Assembly (NCBI GenBank): GCA_035048485.1 | Contig: CM068581.1 | Location: 6,213,430-6,277,429, forward strand | DNA length: 64,000 nt | Direction of reading: 5' to 3' | Source: Pteria penguin | Taxonomy: Eukaryota; Mollusca; Bivalvia; Pterioida; Pteriidae | Part shown: piece after piece, positions 12,222-24,999 of the stretch | Layout of the letters: the number at the start of each line of letters is the position of its first letter | Numbering within the stretch: the first letter of the stretch is position 1 | Program-made: the position numbers and the translations under genes | The notes under the pieces: model-generated | The model's input: the letters and a program-made list of their open reading frames with translations, nothing else | The model's database searches: none | What the model was told of the DNA's origin: nothing

Positions 12222-13735
12222 TGTGTGTGCCATGTGTACTAAATAGACGCAGATTTCATCCGGGATATGTATCGTATAGGTCTTGAGGTGTCTAGGCGGA
12301 GGAGTCTAGTGAGGTTCTGGAGGTGTCTAGTGGGAGGAGTCTAGTGAGGTTCTGGAGGTGTCTAGGCGGAGGAGTCTAGTGAGGTTCTGGTGGTGTCTAG
12401 TCGGAGGAGTCTAGTGAGGTTCTGGAGGTGTCTAAGCGGAGGAGTCTAGTGAGGTTCTGGAGGTGTCTAGTGGGATGAGCCTAGTGAGGTTCTTGACGTG
12501 TCTAGTCGGAGGAGTCTAGTGAGGTTCTGGAGGTGTCTAAGCGGAGGAGTCTAGTGAGGTTTTAGAGATGTCTAGCGGGAGGAGTCTAGTGAGGTTCTGG
12601 AGGTGTCTAAGCGGAGGATTCTAGTGAGGTTCTGGAGGTGTCTAGGCGGATGAGTCTAGTGAGGTTCTTGAGCTGTGTAGGTGGTGGAGTCATGTGCCAT
12701 GTGTACTAAATAGACGCAGATTTCATCCGGGATATGTATCGTATAGGTCTTGAGGTGTCTAGGCGGAGGAGTCTAGTGAGGTTCTGGAGGTGTCCAGTTG
12801 GAGGAGTCTAGTGAGGTTCTGGAGGTGTCTAGGCGGAGGAGTCTAGTAAGGTTCTGGTGGTGTCTAGTCGGAGGAGTCTAGTGAGGTTCTGGAGGTGTCT
12901 AAGCGGAGGAGTCTAGTGAGGTTCTGGAGGTGTCTAGTGGGATGAGCCTAGTGAGGTTCTTGACGTGTCTAGTCGGAGGAGTCTAGTGAGGTTCTGGAGG
13001 TGTCTAAGCGGAGGAGTCTAGTGAGGTTTTAGAGATGTCTAGCGGGAGGAGTCTAGTGAGGTTCTGGAGGTGTCTAAGCGGAGGATTCTAGTGAGGTTCT
13101 GGAGGTGTCTAGGCGGATGAGTCTAGTGAGGTTCTTGAGCTGTGTAGGTGGTGGAGTCAAGTAAGGTTCTGGATGTGTCTACTGGGATGAGTCTAGTGAG
13201 GTTTGAGAGGTGTCTATGTGGAGGAGTCTAGTGAGGTCCTTGACGTGTCTAGTCGGAGGAGTATAATGAGGTTCTGGAGGTGTCTAACCGGAGGAGTCTA
13301 GTGAGGTTCTTGAGGTGTCTAGGTGGTGGAGTCTAGTAAGGTTCTGGATGTGTCTAGTGGGATGAGCCTAGTGAGGTTTTAGAGGTGTCTAGGTGGAGGA
13401 GTCTAGTGAGGTTCTTGACGTGTCTAGTCGGAGGATTTTAGTGAGGTTCTAGAGGTGACTAAGCGGAGGAGTCTAGTGAGGTTCTGGAGGTGTCTAGTGG
13501 GATGAGCCTAGTGAGGTTTTAGACGTGTCTAGTCGGAGGAGTCTAGTGAGGTTCTGGAGGTGTCTAAGCGGAGGAGTCTAGTGAGGTTCTGGAGGTGTCT
13601 AGTGGGATGAGCCTAGTGAGGTTCTGGAGGTGTCTAGGCGGAGGAGTCTAGTGAGGTTCTGGAGGTGTCTAGGTGGATGAATCTAGTGAGGTTCTGGAGG
13701 TGTCTAGTGAGAGTAATCTAGAGAAGTTGAGGGAC
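12222..13735 (+). repeat. 35-bp minisatellite with a 467-bp internal duplication
   Basis: The unit core is GAGGAGTCTAGTGAGGTTCT then GGAGGTGTCTA, period 35 bp, roughly 40 copies. The block from 12222, including its non-repeat lead-in GTGTACTAAATAGACGCAGA, recurs at 12689 with offset 467. A chunk of flank plus array was therefore duplicated in tandem. Confidence 0.92.
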
Positions 13736-14164
13736 CTTCTCTGGAATATTTTGAAAATAATAATTAGGCCTACGACAATATCAATCTAGACTAAATATGT
13801 ACCATATGAGTCTATTCCTACATTTTGTAGAAATGCGTAGTAAATTTCAAGCTTTTATGCATACTTGAGCATATAAGCATACATGAAAGCTATGCTTAGT
13901 CAGTGTTATATACAGTAAATAGTGAACTCAGATTACCTGTCTCCGGTATTTATAAGGCTTCATACGTAATACATCCTCCATATATACCATACAATATTAT
14001 CCGTGTCACTTTCCTACAAACTGGGAGGCAACACATTTTAAGTTTAAAACAATTTTTACTCTATAAATAACGGTGTAAAGCTCTAGCTGACACCGAATCC
14101 CCTGCCAGCACAGCACCGTGCACTTGAATACTAGTGACTGCAGACACATATAGCAAATTATTCT
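13736..14164. other. unassigned spacer
   Basis: AT-rich sequence between two arrays with no supportable feature. Confidence 0.4.
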
Positions 14165-14985
14165 ATACTCTGTAGAAAACGTTTGTACGCGTATGATATG
14201 AATTTATACTCTATGGAAAACGTTTGTACGTGTATGATATATATATTTTATAGAAAACGTTTTTACGTGTGTGATATATATATTCTATACTCTATAGAAA
14301 ACGTTTTTACGTGTATGACATATATTCTATACTCTATAGAAAACGTTTGTACGTGTATGACATATATTCTATACTCTATAGAAAACGTATGTACGTGTAT
14401 GATATATATTCTATACTCTACAGAAAACGTTTAGTACTTGTATGACATATATTCTATACTCTATAGAAAACGTTTGTACGTGTATGACATATATTCTATA
14501 CTCTATAGAAAACGTATGTACGTGTATGACATATATTCTATACTCTATAGAAAACGTTCGTACATGTATGATATAAATTGTATACTCTATAGAAAACGTT
14601 CGTACGTGTATGATATAAATTGTATACTCTATAGAAAACGTTTGTACGTGTATGACATATATTCTATACTCTATAGAAAACGTTTGTACGTGTATGACAT
14701 ATATTCTATACTCTATAGAAAACGTTTGTACTTGTATGATGTATATTCTATAATCAATGGAAAACGTTCGTACGTGTATGATATAAATTGTATACTCTAT
14801 AGAAAACGTTTAGTACTTGTATGATATATATTCTATAATCAATGGAAAATGTTTGTAATTTTGTGATATATTCTATAATCTATGGAAAACGTTTGTAATT
14901 TTGTGATATACATTCTATAATTTGTAGAAAATGTTTTACATGTATGATATATATTCTATAATCGTCTGTACGTGTATGATATATT
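14165..14985 (+). repeat. 42-bp minisatellite
   Basis: About 19 units of 42 bp with TATACTCTATAGAAAACGTT and GTACGTGTATGA. The period is 14 codons, which explains the Y/R/K-rich open frames at 14183-14824. I see no evidence of coding. Confidence 0.93.
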
Positions 14986-15342
14986 TTCGCTGAAATGTCC
15001 AATGACTAACCTTTTTGATTTAACAATAGTAAAGAGATAAATCAGCTACAGTTTTATGGGCCGGAAACTAATTTTGGCCCTTGTCTCACGAGTAATGATT
15101 GAGATAAGTTTGCGATAAACAGGTAGTGGATAACAGTTGAATTTATACGACTAGTAAGTTTTTAAAATTTCTTAACCAGACAGACGAACGGACAGGGAGA
15201 TTGGTATGTAACCCAAACTTTGCGTTGCGGGGAGTATTACAACTAAAAACTCAGATCCAAACAACAAAAAATCTGTCTGAAGCCATGCGCAATTAATAGT
15301 AAATAAAACATTTACAATAAATGAAACAGTAAAACAAGTAAC
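14986..15342. other. unassigned spacer
   Basis: AT-rich sequence between the 42-bp and 37-bp arrays with no supportable feature. Confidence 0.4.
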
Positions 15343-15860
15343 ATGTCAGCAGGTCGTTAACCTTCTGTACCAGTGTTACATGTCAGCAGATCGCTAACCG
15401 TGTGTACCAGTGTTACATGTCAGCAGATCGCTAACCGTGTGTACCAGTGTTACATATCAGCAGATCGTTAACCTTGTGTGCCAGTGTTACATGTCAACAG
15501 GTCGTATGTCAGCAGGTCGTTAACTTTGTGTACCAGTGTTACATGTCAGCAGGTCGTTTACCTTTATACCAGTTACATGTCAGCAGGTCGTTACCCTTGT
15601 GTACCAGTGTTGCCCGTTAACCTCGTGTACCAGTGTTGCATGTCAGCAGTTCGTAAACTTTGTGTACCAGTGTTACATGTCAGCAGGTCGTTAACCTTGT
15701 ATACCATTGTTACATGTCAGCAAGCCGTTAACCTTGTGTACCAGTGTTTCATGTTAGCAAGTTGTAACTTTGTGTACCAATGTCACTTATATGCAGACAC
15801 GTAATCAGGTACACCAGTGTTACATGTAGGCAGTCGTTAACCAGCTATATCAGTATGATA
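15343..15860 (+). repeat. 37-bp minisatellite (first family)
   Basis: About 13 partly degraded units with TGTCAGCAGGTCGTTAACC and TGTGTACCAGTGTTACA. The open frame 15478-15804 follows the repeat. Confidence 0.88.
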
Positions 15861-15869
15861 CGTTGGCAG

Positions 15870-16445
15870 ATCATAAAAATGTATTGTATGTCGTGAACCC
15901 TGCCATCCGGTAAAACACTTATGGTATGCCGTGAACCCTGTCATCCGGTAGACATTTATGGTATGTCGTGAACCCTTTCATCTAGTAAAATATGTATGGT
16001 ATGCCGTGAACCCTATCATCCGGTAAACATGTATTGTATGCCGTGAACCCTGTCATCCAGTAAAACATTTATGATATGCCGTGAACCCTGACATCCGATA
16101 AACATGTACAAATTTATTATATGCCGTGAACACTGTCATCCCTTTAAACATGTATAATACGCCGTGAACCCTGTCATCCGGTAAAAATACACAAATTTAT
16201 AAGCCGTGAACCCTGTCATCCGGTAAACATGTATGATATGCCGTGAACACTGCCATCCGGTAAAACATGTATGATATGCCTATACTCCGCTATCTATTAA
16301 ACATGTATGGTATGCCGTGAACCTTGCCATTCGGTAAAACACGTATAATATACCATGAACCCTGCCATCCGGTAAAAATTTATAGTACACCGTGAATCGT
16401 GTCATCCGGTAAACATGCATGATTCGCCGTGATCCCTGGTTTCTT
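15870..16445 (+). repeat. ~38-bp minisatellite
   Basis: About 15 units with ATGCCGTGAACCCTGTCATC and CGGTAAAACAT, variable by one or two bases. It lies right after an unrelated array. Confidence 0.88.
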
Positions 16446-16890
16446 GTGTAGCATGTATATGTTGCATGTTATGATCGCAATGAATCCATCAATGCTAATG
16501 CCACACATGCTATTATTAATTTTATAATTTCTAGTTTTTGCATGAAGGCAGAATTTATGAGACTGTCATTTTTTGACGTAAAACACTTTGCAGGTTCTAT
16601 TACATGTGTAACAAAGAGACGTAGATAGCGTGACTGATAACGACAGATGTACACTACTCCCACGAATTCACCTCTATGTACGTTTTAATTATCATTATTC
16701 TTACATGTTTTACTTTTTGTAATGTTTTTATTCTTTATCAAGGGGAGTAAAGGGGACGAATCTATTAACTCGGCTTTGACGTCTCCGTTCTCTATTAGAA
16801 TGTTGTAAATAGTCCATCTCCAGTATGATACCTTCATGTTTACTAGGCGATCCTCATGCAGTACTCAGTCGTCGGTTGTCCATCTGCCGG
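16446..16890. other. unassigned sequence
   Basis: A 64-codon minus frame (16469-16663) has no recognisable domain. Confidence 0.4.
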
Positions 16891-16894
16891 TGTT

Positions 16895-17000
16895 ACATAG
16901 TAGTTTTTCCCCGGAAAAATGGCTATATAGTAGTTTTTCCCCATGGCGGAAAAACTACTATATAGTAGTCTTTCCCCATAGTAGTTTTCTCCCTTACGTA
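16895..17000. repeat. palindromic TAGTTTTTCCCC cluster
   Basis: Inverted copies of TATAGTAGTTTTTCCCC alternate with GGAAAAACTACTATATAG, so the segment can fold on itself. The same motif recurs at 18437-18626. Confidence 0.7.
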
Positions 17001-17559
17001 ACGGTTTGGAATTTATACACGTTCGTTCTGTATCAGTCAGATAACATTTGAAATACAAATGTAATATAGTAATAGCCTGTGGATCAAACCGATGGTATTA
17101 TGGTTAACGGGTTTCTATATACTGTTAAGTGTTTTGTGTGTGTGTGTGGGGGGGGGGGTGTAATCTTTGTCTTATTTATTTAGTTACAAGTCTTTCTTTT
17201 TATATATTTACCATAGTATGCTATTTTCTTCTATTATTTCATTGTAAAAATTGTCGTTTACTTGCGTATAGATGTCAATCATGACGTCAGACTGTGACTC
17301 AAGATTCGATCCCAGGCAACTTTTCATAATACATCATAAATAAAATAGGAATTTATCAATTAAAATGTTCCAATGATAAATATAAGAATTGAACGTGCAA
17401 GAATTCCATGAACATTCAATTCCTAAATAAATCAAGACTGATGCATTATATATATCACAATATCGCTCATCATGTACAGAGTACATGATGAACATGAAAA
17501 TAACAGAAGGGAAATCCACCCAGGTGTCCACGATTTGCAATCTATGACAAGGGCTATCT
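17001..17559. other. unassigned sequence
   Basis: A GT-rich and poly-G run lies near 17140-17160. A minus frame at 17334-17540 is unsupported. Confidence 0.4.
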
Positions 17560-18058
17560 AGTCACACATGTTGTAAATCATGAACACAAGAATGTGATTT
17601 CCTTGTCCCTTACGCAAAGTATGAAAGGTTTCATCTTAAAGTAACTATATGCTAAGTTTCAAAGCTCTACACCCTTTTGTGTAGAAGATATAGTCAAGGT
17701 TAAAGTTTTTGAAAAGTAGGTCACACTTCAAGGTCAAAGATATTAGGTCAAAAGTCATAGTCCCAAATTAAAGATCTTATCACAAGTAATCTATATATGA
17801 AGTTCAAAACCCCTTATCCTTTTGGTACAAAAGATACAGCCAAAGTTGTTTTTGAAAACGTAGAGCACCAAGGTCAAAGTCACTAGTTAAAAAAGCATGG
17901 TCCTAAATAAAAGGTTTCATCACAAGAAAACTATATGTGGAGTTTCAAAGCCTTGTACCTCTTAGCACAAACGATATAGTCAAGGTTTTTGCCACAGGGT
18001 AAGAGTCACAGACATGTTAAAAACTAGATGCCCCCGAATTTCATTCCAGGGGCATAAA
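17560..18058 (+). mobile_element. interspersed repeat with ~130-bp internal periodicity and hairpin tail
   Basis: Three diverged repeats share AGGTTTCATCACAAG, AGTTTCAAAGC, GATATAGTCAAGGTT and AAGGTCAAAG. The 3' end ATGCCCC...GGGGCATAAAAA can form a hairpin. A related tail (ATGTCCCC...GGGGTATAAAAA) ends the fragment at 50790-50945. Sequences of this style are abundant in bivalve genomes from memory; I cannot name the family. Confidence 0.65.
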
Positions 18059-18059
18059 A

Positions 18060-18370
18060 ACGAACTTGTTTTTTTTTCATTTGTATATATAGAGATTTCT
18101 CGGATTAAATAAAGATATCTCGAATGAAATTCTAGTAGTTTAATCTCTGTTCTAAATATATGCATTTGTATTTCGAAAAGAAATTGAAATTGGAGACATT
18201 TCTACTTCAGAAAATGAGATATCTCTAAATTAATTGGATATATCTCCGGCAAAGAGATTAAAATTGAAAACATTTCTACATAAGAAAATGAGATATCTCT
18301 AATTTAATTGGATATATCTCTGTATCAAAAGTTGAAATATCTCTATTTTAAATAGAAATCTATCTATTGT
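18060..18370. repeat. palindrome-rich GAGATATCTC tract
   Basis: Repeated GAGATATCTCTAA and TTGGATATATCTC motifs, each nearly self-complementary, in two ~80-bp imperfect copies (about 18190 and 18270). Confidence 0.65.
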
Positions 18371-18436
18371 TAACAAGGTAACAAGCTGGATTTACTTATG
18401 TGTGAAAAGAAAATCCGGAATTTCACATTGCTGGGA

Positions 18437-18626
18437 AAATCCACTATAAAGTAGTTTTTCCCCGGAGGAAAATGGCTATAACAGGAAGGGGGGGGGGGGG
18501 GGTGGCTATATAGCCAAATTTCCCCCGGGGGAAAAACTACTATATAGCCATTTTTCCGGGGAAAAACTACTATATAGCCATTTTCCGGGGGGAAAATGGC
18601 TAGAGGGAAAAACTACTATATAACGC
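18437..18626. repeat. foldback cluster related to 16895-17000
   Basis: It begins AGTAGTTTTTCCCCGGAGGA, passes a poly-G run near 18490-18502 and continues as inverted copies GGGGAAAAACTACTATATAG. Its open frame continues into the next array and is not a gene. Confidence 0.7.
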
Positions 18627-18654
18627 CGGTAAACGTCTGTAAAATTTATATCAT

Positions 18655-18935
18655 GCCCAGCTTGTGGTCCAGCTTTTACTGGTACTTGGTAACCCATAAA
18701 GGTAGTTTGTGGTCCAGCTTTCCCTGGTACTTGGTAACCCATAAAGGTAGTTTGTGGTCCAGCTTTTACTGGTACTTGGTAACCCATAAAGGTAGTTTGT
18801 GGTCCAGCTTTTACTGGTACTTGGTAACCCATAAAGGCAGTTTGTGGTCCAGCTTTTACTGGTACTTGGTAACCCATAAAGGTAGTTTGTGGTCCAGCTT
18901 TTATTGGTACTTGGTAACCCGTAAAGGTAGTTTGC
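18655..18935 (+). repeat. 45-bp minisatellite, six copies
   Basis: The unit contains TGTGGTCCAGCTTTTACTGG and TACTTGGTAACCCATAAAGG, offset 45 (18664 to 18709). The period is 15 codons, giving open frames on both strands (SLWSSFYWYLVTHKG on +). Copies are nearly identical, so the expansion is recent. Confidence 0.95.
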
Positions 18936-19202
18936 TCATTTATCTTTGATTTAACTTTATAAATCTACAACCTTGTTTGTACTTTCTTTCCTTTATTTTG
19001 TGATGATTTTCATGAACCTTATGAGAGGTGATCAGCTCTCAATACCCGACCAACATCAATTAAACATTGGTGTTACCATGTTCCTCCGTCCAAGTCCTTG
19101 ATGTTACTCAACTCAGTACTTCGGCCAAAGCAACGGATCTGGGTCATTTTGAAATAGGGCTTTCATTCAATTTTACAGCTATTTTGACGAATGTTACAAG
19201 AA
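18936..19202. other. unassigned spacer
   Basis: No supportable feature between two arrays. Confidence 0.4.
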
Positions 19203-21645
19203 TACTGTGGTATATGTAGGTACAGTGAATGTGAGGTCTGTGGTATATGTAGGTACAGTGCATGCGAGGTCTGTGGTATATGTAGGTACAGTGAATGCGA
19301 GGTCTGTGGTATATGTAGGTACAGTGAATGCGAGGTCTTTGGTATATGTAGGTACAGTGAATGCGAGGTCTGTGGTATATGTAGGTACAGTGAATGTGAG
19401 GTCTGTGGTATATGTAGGTACAGTGAATGCGAGGTCTGTGGTATATGTAGGCACAGTGAATGCGAGGTCTGTGGTATATGTAGGCACAGTGAATGTGAGG
19501 TCTGTGGTATATGTAGGTACAGTGAATGCGAGGTCTGTGGTGTACGTAGGTGCAGTGCATGCGAGGTCTGTGGTATATGTAGGCACAGTGAATGTGAGGT
19601 CTCTGGTATATGTAGGTACAGTGAATGCGAGGTCTGTGGTATATGTAGGTACAGTGCATGCGAGGTCTGTGCTATATGTAGGCACAGTGAATGCGAGGTC
19701 TGTGGTATATGTAGGCACAGTGAATGCGAGGTCTGTGGTATATGTAGGTACAGTGAATGCGAGGTCTGTGGTATATGTAGGTACAGTGCATGCGAGGTCT
19801 GTGGTATATGTAGGTACAGTGCATGCGAGGTCTGTGCTATATGTAGGTACAGTGAATGCGAGGTCTGTGGTATATGTAGGCACAGTGAATGTGAGGTCTC
19901 TGGTATATGTAGGTACAGTGAATGCGAGGTCTGTGGTATATGTAGGTACAGTGCATGCGAGGTCTGTGGTATATGTAGGTACAGTGCATGCGAGGTCTGT
20001 GCTATATGTAGGTACAGTGAATGCGAGGTCTGTGGTATATGTAGGTACAGTGCATGTGAGGTCTGTGCTATATGTAGGTACAGTGAATGCGAGGTCTGTG
20101 GTATATGTAGGTACAGTGAATGCGAGATCTGTGGTATATGTAGGTACAGTGAATGCGAGGTCTGTGCTATATGTAGGCACAGTGAATGCGAGGTCTGTGG
20201 TATATGTAGGTACAGTGCATGTGAGGTCTGTGGTATATGTAGGTACAGTGCATGCGAGGTCTGTGCTATATGTAGGTACAGTGAATGCAAGGTCTGTGGT
20301 ATATGTAGGTACAGTGAATGCGAGGTCTTTGGTATATCTAGGTGCAGTGCATGCGAGGTCTGTGGTATATGTAGGTACAGTGAATGTGAGGTCTGTGGTA
20401 TATGTAGGTACAGTGTATGCGAGGTCTGTGGTATATGTAGGTACAGTGAAAGCGAGATCTGTGGTATATGTAGGTACAGTGAATGTGAGGTCTGTGGTAT
20501 ATGTAGGTACAGTGAATGCGAGGTCTGTGGTATATGTAGGCACAGTGAATGTGAGGTCTGTGGTATATGTAGGTACAGTGAATGTGAGGTCTGCGTTATA
20601 TGTAGGTACAGTGAATGTGAGGTCTGTGGTATATGTAGGTACAGTGAATGTGAGGTCTGCGTTATATGTAGGTACAGTGAATGTGAGGTCTGTGGTATAT
20701 GTAGGTACAGTGCATGCGAGGTCTGTGCTATATGTAGGTACAGTTAAAACGAGGTGTGAGGTATATGAAGGCACAGTGAAAGCGAGGTCTGTGGTATATG
20801 TAGGCACAGTGAATACGAGGTGTGGTTTATGTAAGTACAGTGAATGTGAGGTCTGTGGTATATGTAGGTACAGTGAATGCGAGGTCTGTGGTATATGTAG
20901 GTACAGTGCATGCGAGGTCTGTGCTATATATAGGTACAGTGAATGCGAGGTCTGTGGTATATGTAGGTACAGTGCATGCGAGGTCTGTGCTATATGTAGG
21001 TACAGTGAATGCGAGGTCTGTGGTATATGTAGGCACAGTGAATGCGAGGTCTGTGCTATATGTAGGTACAGTGCATGCGAGGTCTCTGGTATATGTAGGT
21101 ACAGTGAATGCGAGGTCTGTGCTATATGTAGGTACAGTGCATGCGAGGTCTGTGGTATATGTAGGTACAGTGCATGCGAGGTCTGTGCTATATGTAGGTA
21201 CAGTGAATGCGAGGTGTGTGGTATATGTAGGCACAGTGAATGCGAGGTCTGTGCTATATGTAGGTACAGTGCATGCGAGGTGTGTGGTATATGTAGGTAC
21301 AGTGAATGCGAGGTGTGTGGTATATGTAGGTACAGTGAATGCGAGGTCTGTGGTATATGTAGGCACAGTGAATGCGAGGTCTGTGCTATATGTAGGTACA
21401 GTGCATGCGAGGTCTGTGCTATGTGAGGTACAGTGCATGCGAGGTCTGTGCTATATGTAGATACAGTGAATGCGAGGTCTGTGCTATACACGTATGTAGG
21501 TACAGTGCATGCGAGGTCTGTGGTATATGTAGGCACAGTGAATGCGAGGTCTGTGGTATATGTAGGCACAGTGAATGCAAGGTCTGTGGTGTACGTAGGT
21601 ACAGTGAATGCGATGTCTGCGGTATATGTAGGAATAGTAAAGGAG
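19203..21645 (+). repeat. 33-bp minisatellite, 2.44 kb
   Basis: About 74 units of 33 bp with GTATATGTAGGTACAGTGAA and TGCGAGGTCTGTG. The period is exactly 11 codons, and long stretches are open in all + frames and at least two - frames (longest 834 codons on minus). Translations are 11-residue repeats such as VYVGTVNARSV and CGICRYSECEV (+), or TDLAFTVPTYT (-). Variant sites (AATGCG/AATGTG, GTGGTA/GTGCTA, GGTACA/GGCACA) change residues in every frame, which argues against selection on any frame. Confidence 0.93.
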
Positions 21646-22534
21646 CAACTTTTTGAGGGTGTTTTTGGGGGGTAGGGATGAAGGTAACATTTTGTCACAC
21701 ATTTTTGTTTTTGCTCAGATTAACTATTTTGCTACTTATGCATGAAATTTGGCGTACGGGGTAGAGTGCGAAAAAATTTCACCGGCCACTGTGGCAGCAA
21801 CCAAATATGTGATATATACAATTTAGTTACCCAGCAATTCCGGCAGTCCTTCGGGCACCTACCATATATACTACACCTCTATTTCCACTGACACCTGTCC
21901 GGATTTTTTTTCAGATGTTGCGAGCCTCCGCCCATCCCCGATAAAAATCAAATGTTTGTGGTATATGTGTTGCATAATTGTGTTCCACTAGATGTGCATA
22001 TGTATTCCACTAGATGTACGTATGTGTTTGAGCTTTAAGATCAAAGTAATTCATATTCTGTTCATTTCTATGTCCTTTTTTATAACACGAGTTGTAGATT
22101 CATTTATTAAGGGGGATTGCTTGAGGAAGTGTTTTCATTAATCAGATGTACAATTCAGTAAAGCGTATATTCACAGTATTTATAGAGACGGTTGAGATAT
22201 ATCCATGGACATTTCTCCTTTAGTACGGTTTTATTTCATGAGTATACGACAAAACCTGTTCTGGAGATTTCTGTGTAGACATTGATTTGTATGTAATTAT
22301 GGTAAATAAGAGCGAAATATTTCTGCGTGGCTTGTAACAATGTCATTGAAATCTTTCCTCGAGTGATTGACTCGCTGAGGAGTAGATATTTCTCCTAAAG
22401 GAGCACCTGATCTTCCCAATACTTAAGATGTGATACAACCCTAATACATCAGCTCTATATATCACAAAAAAATGACAACTTCACTAAAACAAAATAAATT
22501 ATCAACTTCTCGAGGCAATCTGTCCCTACTTTAG
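21646..22534. other. unassigned sequence
   Basis: Single-copy-looking DNA between two arrays with no long frame, RNA gene or recognisable element. Confidence 0.45.
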
Positions 22535-23690
22535 GATTTAACAATCACACACACATATAGGCGGACAATCACACACACACACACACACACACACATAGGC
22601 GGATAATTACACACATACAAACGGACAATCACATACACCCATAGACGGACAATCACACACGCAGACGGACAATCACACACACAAACAGACAAACACACAC
22701 ATAGACTGATAATCACACACACATAGACAGACAATCACATACACCCATAGTCAGACAGTCTCACACAAAAACGGACAATCACATACACAGACCGACAAGC
22801 ACACACACATAGACAGCTAAAAACACACACACATAGACGGATAGACGGATAATCACAGACACAAAGACGGACAATCATATACAAACATAGACGGACAATC
22901 ACATAAAAAAATAGACAGACAGTCACACACACACACACACACACACACACCTACACGCGCACACACACACAGACGGACAATCACACACATAGACGGGCAA
23001 TCGCATACCTATACAGACAATCACATACACACATAGACCTACAATCACGCACACAAAGACGGTCAATCACTTACAAACATAGAAGAACACTCACAAACAC
23101 ACACAAAAACGGACAATCAAATACAAACATAGACGGACAATCACATACACCCATAGACGGATAATCACGCACATATAGACGGACAATCATACACACATAG
23201 ATGGACAATCACACACACGTATAGACGGACAATCACGCACACACATAAACGGACAATCACACACAGAAATAGACGGACAATCATATACAAACATTGACGG
23301 ACAATTACATTCATATAGACGGACAATCACACACACATAGACGGAAAATCGCATACACACAAACGGACAATCATATACACACACAAAGACGGGCAATCAC
23401 ACACACATAGACAAACAATTACACACACACATAGACGGCAATGACACACACAGAGACGGACAACTACATACAGACACACAGGCGGACAATCACACACACA
23501 CATAGACGGACCATCACACACACATAGGCGAACAATCGCACACACAGACGGACAATCACACACATAGACGGGCAATCACATACACACACAGGAGGACAAT
23601 CACACACACACAGACGGACAATCATACACATAGACGGACAATTACATGTACACACACAGACAGACAATCACACACACATGGACGGACAAT
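22535..23690 (+). repeat. CA-rich irregular minisatellite
   Basis: Units of about 20-30 bp built on AGACGGACAATCACACACAC with variable CA length. Minus-strand frames read V/C/R-rich repeats and are not genes. Confidence 0.9.
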
Positions 23691-24189
23691 TGCAAAAGAT
23701 ATTTCATTTAGTACTTTGTATTGGAATTGTTTCTGTTCATGGTTTTCTTATGTAATGTGTACTTGTTGTGTCTTGAAGGAGGGACAGATTAATAATTTAT
23801 TCCATGTTTTAGTGTTTGCTGTTATAAATGGATGTAGTTATATGATTTCTTCCCTTACATGTTCTTCCCCATACAAAATAAAATGTAATGGAAATTATTC
23901 ATGCAAGCTATCTACACCACAATCGCATGCGAAAAGACAAGTTAATTTCCTTTTCCCCGATTCACAGATTATTTTGATTGACGGGTATATCATCTTCAAT
24001 TATCTATTTCTACAAAATAAGAGTTTGTTTTGGGGGTTTTCCAACAGAATGTACATCAGAATAACCCTCCAGGTTTCACTTATTAGTTAAATACATGCTT
24101 TTCGAATTTTAAACTAACAAATAAGTGTAAATAGTTTATCATAAAATTTAGAAATCCCTTTTTCATATGATTCAGTCCTTATTAAAACA
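23691..24189. other. unassigned sequence
   Basis: A 124-codon frame (23716-24090, +) begins with TTG, is C/F/S-rich and has no recognisable domain. Confidence 0.4.
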
Positions 24190-24232
24190 TTTACTTATTC
24201 ATTTGGGGTTTTTGTTTTGTTTTGTTTGGGGG

Positions 24233-24264
<32 letters not shown>

Positions 24265-24420
24265 TGGGGTTTTTTTTGGTTTTTTTTTTTCTTTTTGGTT
24301 TTTTTTTGGTTTTTTTTTTTGGGTTTTTTTGTTTTTTTTTTTTTGTTTTTTTTTTGTTTTTTTTTTTTTGCTGTACTTTATTAATTAATTTATTTTATTT
24401 ATTTATTTATTTACATGTAT
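24190..24420 (+). repeat. poly-T/GGTTTT low-complexity tract
   Basis: Long T runs with GG and GTTTT interruptions, ending in (TTTA)n. The phenylalanine-rich frames here are artefacts. Confidence 0.92.
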
Positions 24421-24952
24421 TTATTTCATTTGTATGAGTTTTTATTTCATTTTATGTAAATGAGATGATGATTTGACATTGACATAAGATGGAAGCGTTA
24501 CAGTCCTTGGTTACTGTCGCCACCAGGACAGTCGCATGTATTTCTTGACATGCCTTCGGTAAATATACAACCCGTACATATGACAATGGTATGTATGACG
24601 TAGCCAAGGCAGACAATGAAAGTGGATTTCTGCATTGTTTTTCAACGACTGACGGAAGTGGCACATTCAGATGGCAACATGTTTATTTATGACGTAGTAA
24701 ACGTATTGTGATTTAAATACCTGAACTATGTGTTAGCGACAATTTTGAAATAAGATCCGTCCCTTGATTTTGATTTGTAGCTGTAATTTGTTAATTGGTT
24801 ACCATGGTATAATAACTGGAGTTCATTTGATGGGTCTTTTGTGAAGTTTTCACTATCTTGGTCGTAAAGATCATAAGGATTAAGTCAGGTTTTTGTACAA
24901 TAGTGTAATCCTATGATATATTAACAATAACGATAAAAATAAATAAATAAAA

Positions 24953-24999
<47 letters not shown>

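Noticed and set aside
19203..21645. CRISPR array
   Set aside because: Repeats are directly contiguous without unique spacers, and the genome is eukaryotic. The same applies to all other arrays here.
19194..21698. 834-codon minus frame and 739-codon plus frame
   Set aside because: Both are read-through of the 33-bp array (11-codon period); starts are incidental and variants are not biased toward silent changes in any frame.
24167..24437. Phe-rich membrane-like frames
   Set aside because: Translation of poly-T and GTTTT low-complexity DNA.
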